5,787 bases of DNA, taken from positions 1 to 5,787 of the forward strand of contig RPRC01000300.1 in the NCBI GenBank assembly GCA_003857395.1, read 5' to 3'. Each line of letters opens with the position of its first letter. Position 1 is the first letter of the stretch. The DNA is from Geobacter sp. (lineage in GTDB: Bacteria > Desulfobacterota > Desulfuromonadia > Geobacterales > Geobacteraceae). Below, one piece after another: positions 5,331-5,787 of the stretch. The position numbers and the translations under genes are program-made. Below the pieces are notes generated by a model. It saw only the letters and a list, made by a program, of their open reading frames with translations. It was not told where the DNA came from and made no database searches.

Positions 5331-5787
5331 TTACCACAGGTTGCAAACAGTAAACAAATCCTTCGTTCTCATGGCAACATACGCCATTATGATTCTTCTA
5401 TCTATGTGTGGATACTTTCCGGAAATCAATGAGACACACCTGCTTCCAAGTCTTATGGCCTCCTGTTTGTATCCATACAGCGGACTTGTAGAAGTGCTCT
5501 CGCAGATGAGCCGGTCAAATATCGCTCCGACCTGCCCGCTCAACATCTTCCCTGCTTCCAGATCATCGGCTGGCAGATCATGAAAATATACAGTCGGGCC
5601 CGAGGACTCAATCTTTTCGCTCTGGAAGAAGAACGGCGATTTCCCCGTCGCATCACCAATATTGTGGCTCAGCAAATAGTCATCTCCCGGCCGGAATGAG
5701 GACAATGTTTCACGTCCGGCAACCCCCATCCTCCGATACAGTTCATCTTCGCTGAGTTTCGTCAGTTCCAGAAGCATCTTTTCACTA
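5331..5787 (-). CDS. Protein of unknown function, probably partial at the right edge
   Basis: The minus strand is open from the window edge to a TAA at 5333-5331. An ATG at 5777 would give 148 residues, but only GTGAAAAG precedes it, which is a poor ribosome site. The frame stays open upstream, so the gene probably continues beyond the window. The visible part is soluble, with no signal peptide, membrane helix or heme motif. It begins with a helical, acidic segment (LLELTKLSEDELYRRMG), then a mixed alpha/beta-like stretch, and it ends in basic and hydrophobic residues. I recognise no domain. Codon use looks ordinary for the window, and the shared terminator at 5277-5311 supports a real gene. 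Confidence 0.65.
   Translation of the reverse strand, partial: SEKMLLELTKLSEDELYRRMGVAGRETLSSFRPGDDYLLSHNIGDATGKSPFFFQSEKIESSGPTVYFHDLPADDLEAGKMLSGQVGAIFDRLICESTSTSPLYGYKQEAIRLGSRCVSLISGKYPHIDRRIIMAYVAMRTKDLFTVCNLW

Overview
The window looks like Desulfuromonadales/Geobacteraceae DNA (Geobacter, Geotalea and relatives). The reasons are a nine-CXXCH cytochrome fused to a membrane cytochrome b, a periplasmic multiheme-type sensor with the CXXCH plus CX4CH-x-HP pattern seen in that group, and a GEMM-like cyclic-dinucleotide aptamer in front of a secreted protein. This placement rests on recalled family features, not on a database search.

Left part (1-802), minus strand: a sigma70-like promoter (774-802) starts a leader of roughly 210 nt. 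The leader holds a small hairpin (727-753), a GEMM-type aptamer (about 625-711), an expression platform of mutually exclusive hairpins (581-644), a strong Shine-Dalgarno and then a secreted Pro-rich, His/Arg-rich protein of unknown function. That gene runs off the left edge. The interval 803-1154 has no convincing gene.

Centre (1155-3113), plus strand: a 619-residue protein with nine c-type heme sites and a cytochrome b membrane part. Its architecture is that described for CbcL, an inner-membrane quinol-linked gateway for extracellular electron transfer. It has a strong SD and ends in a strong intrinsic terminator, so it is probably a single-gene transcript.

Right part (3267-5311), plus strand: an 80-residue single-span membrane protein with its own extended -10 promoter and leader hairpin. 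It is followed by a membrane sensor with two heme-type motifs and a HAMP domain but no output domain, then a translationally coupled four-helix membrane protein, and then a bidirectional terminator (5277-5311). On the other side of that terminator a minus-strand gene of unknown function (5331 to the right edge) converges.

Taken together the window suggests a respiratory locus: a quinol-to-periplasm electron conduit, accessory membrane proteins and a redox or heme-linked sensor, next to a cyclic-dinucleotide-controlled secreted protein. The functional links between these units are inferred from neighbourhood only.
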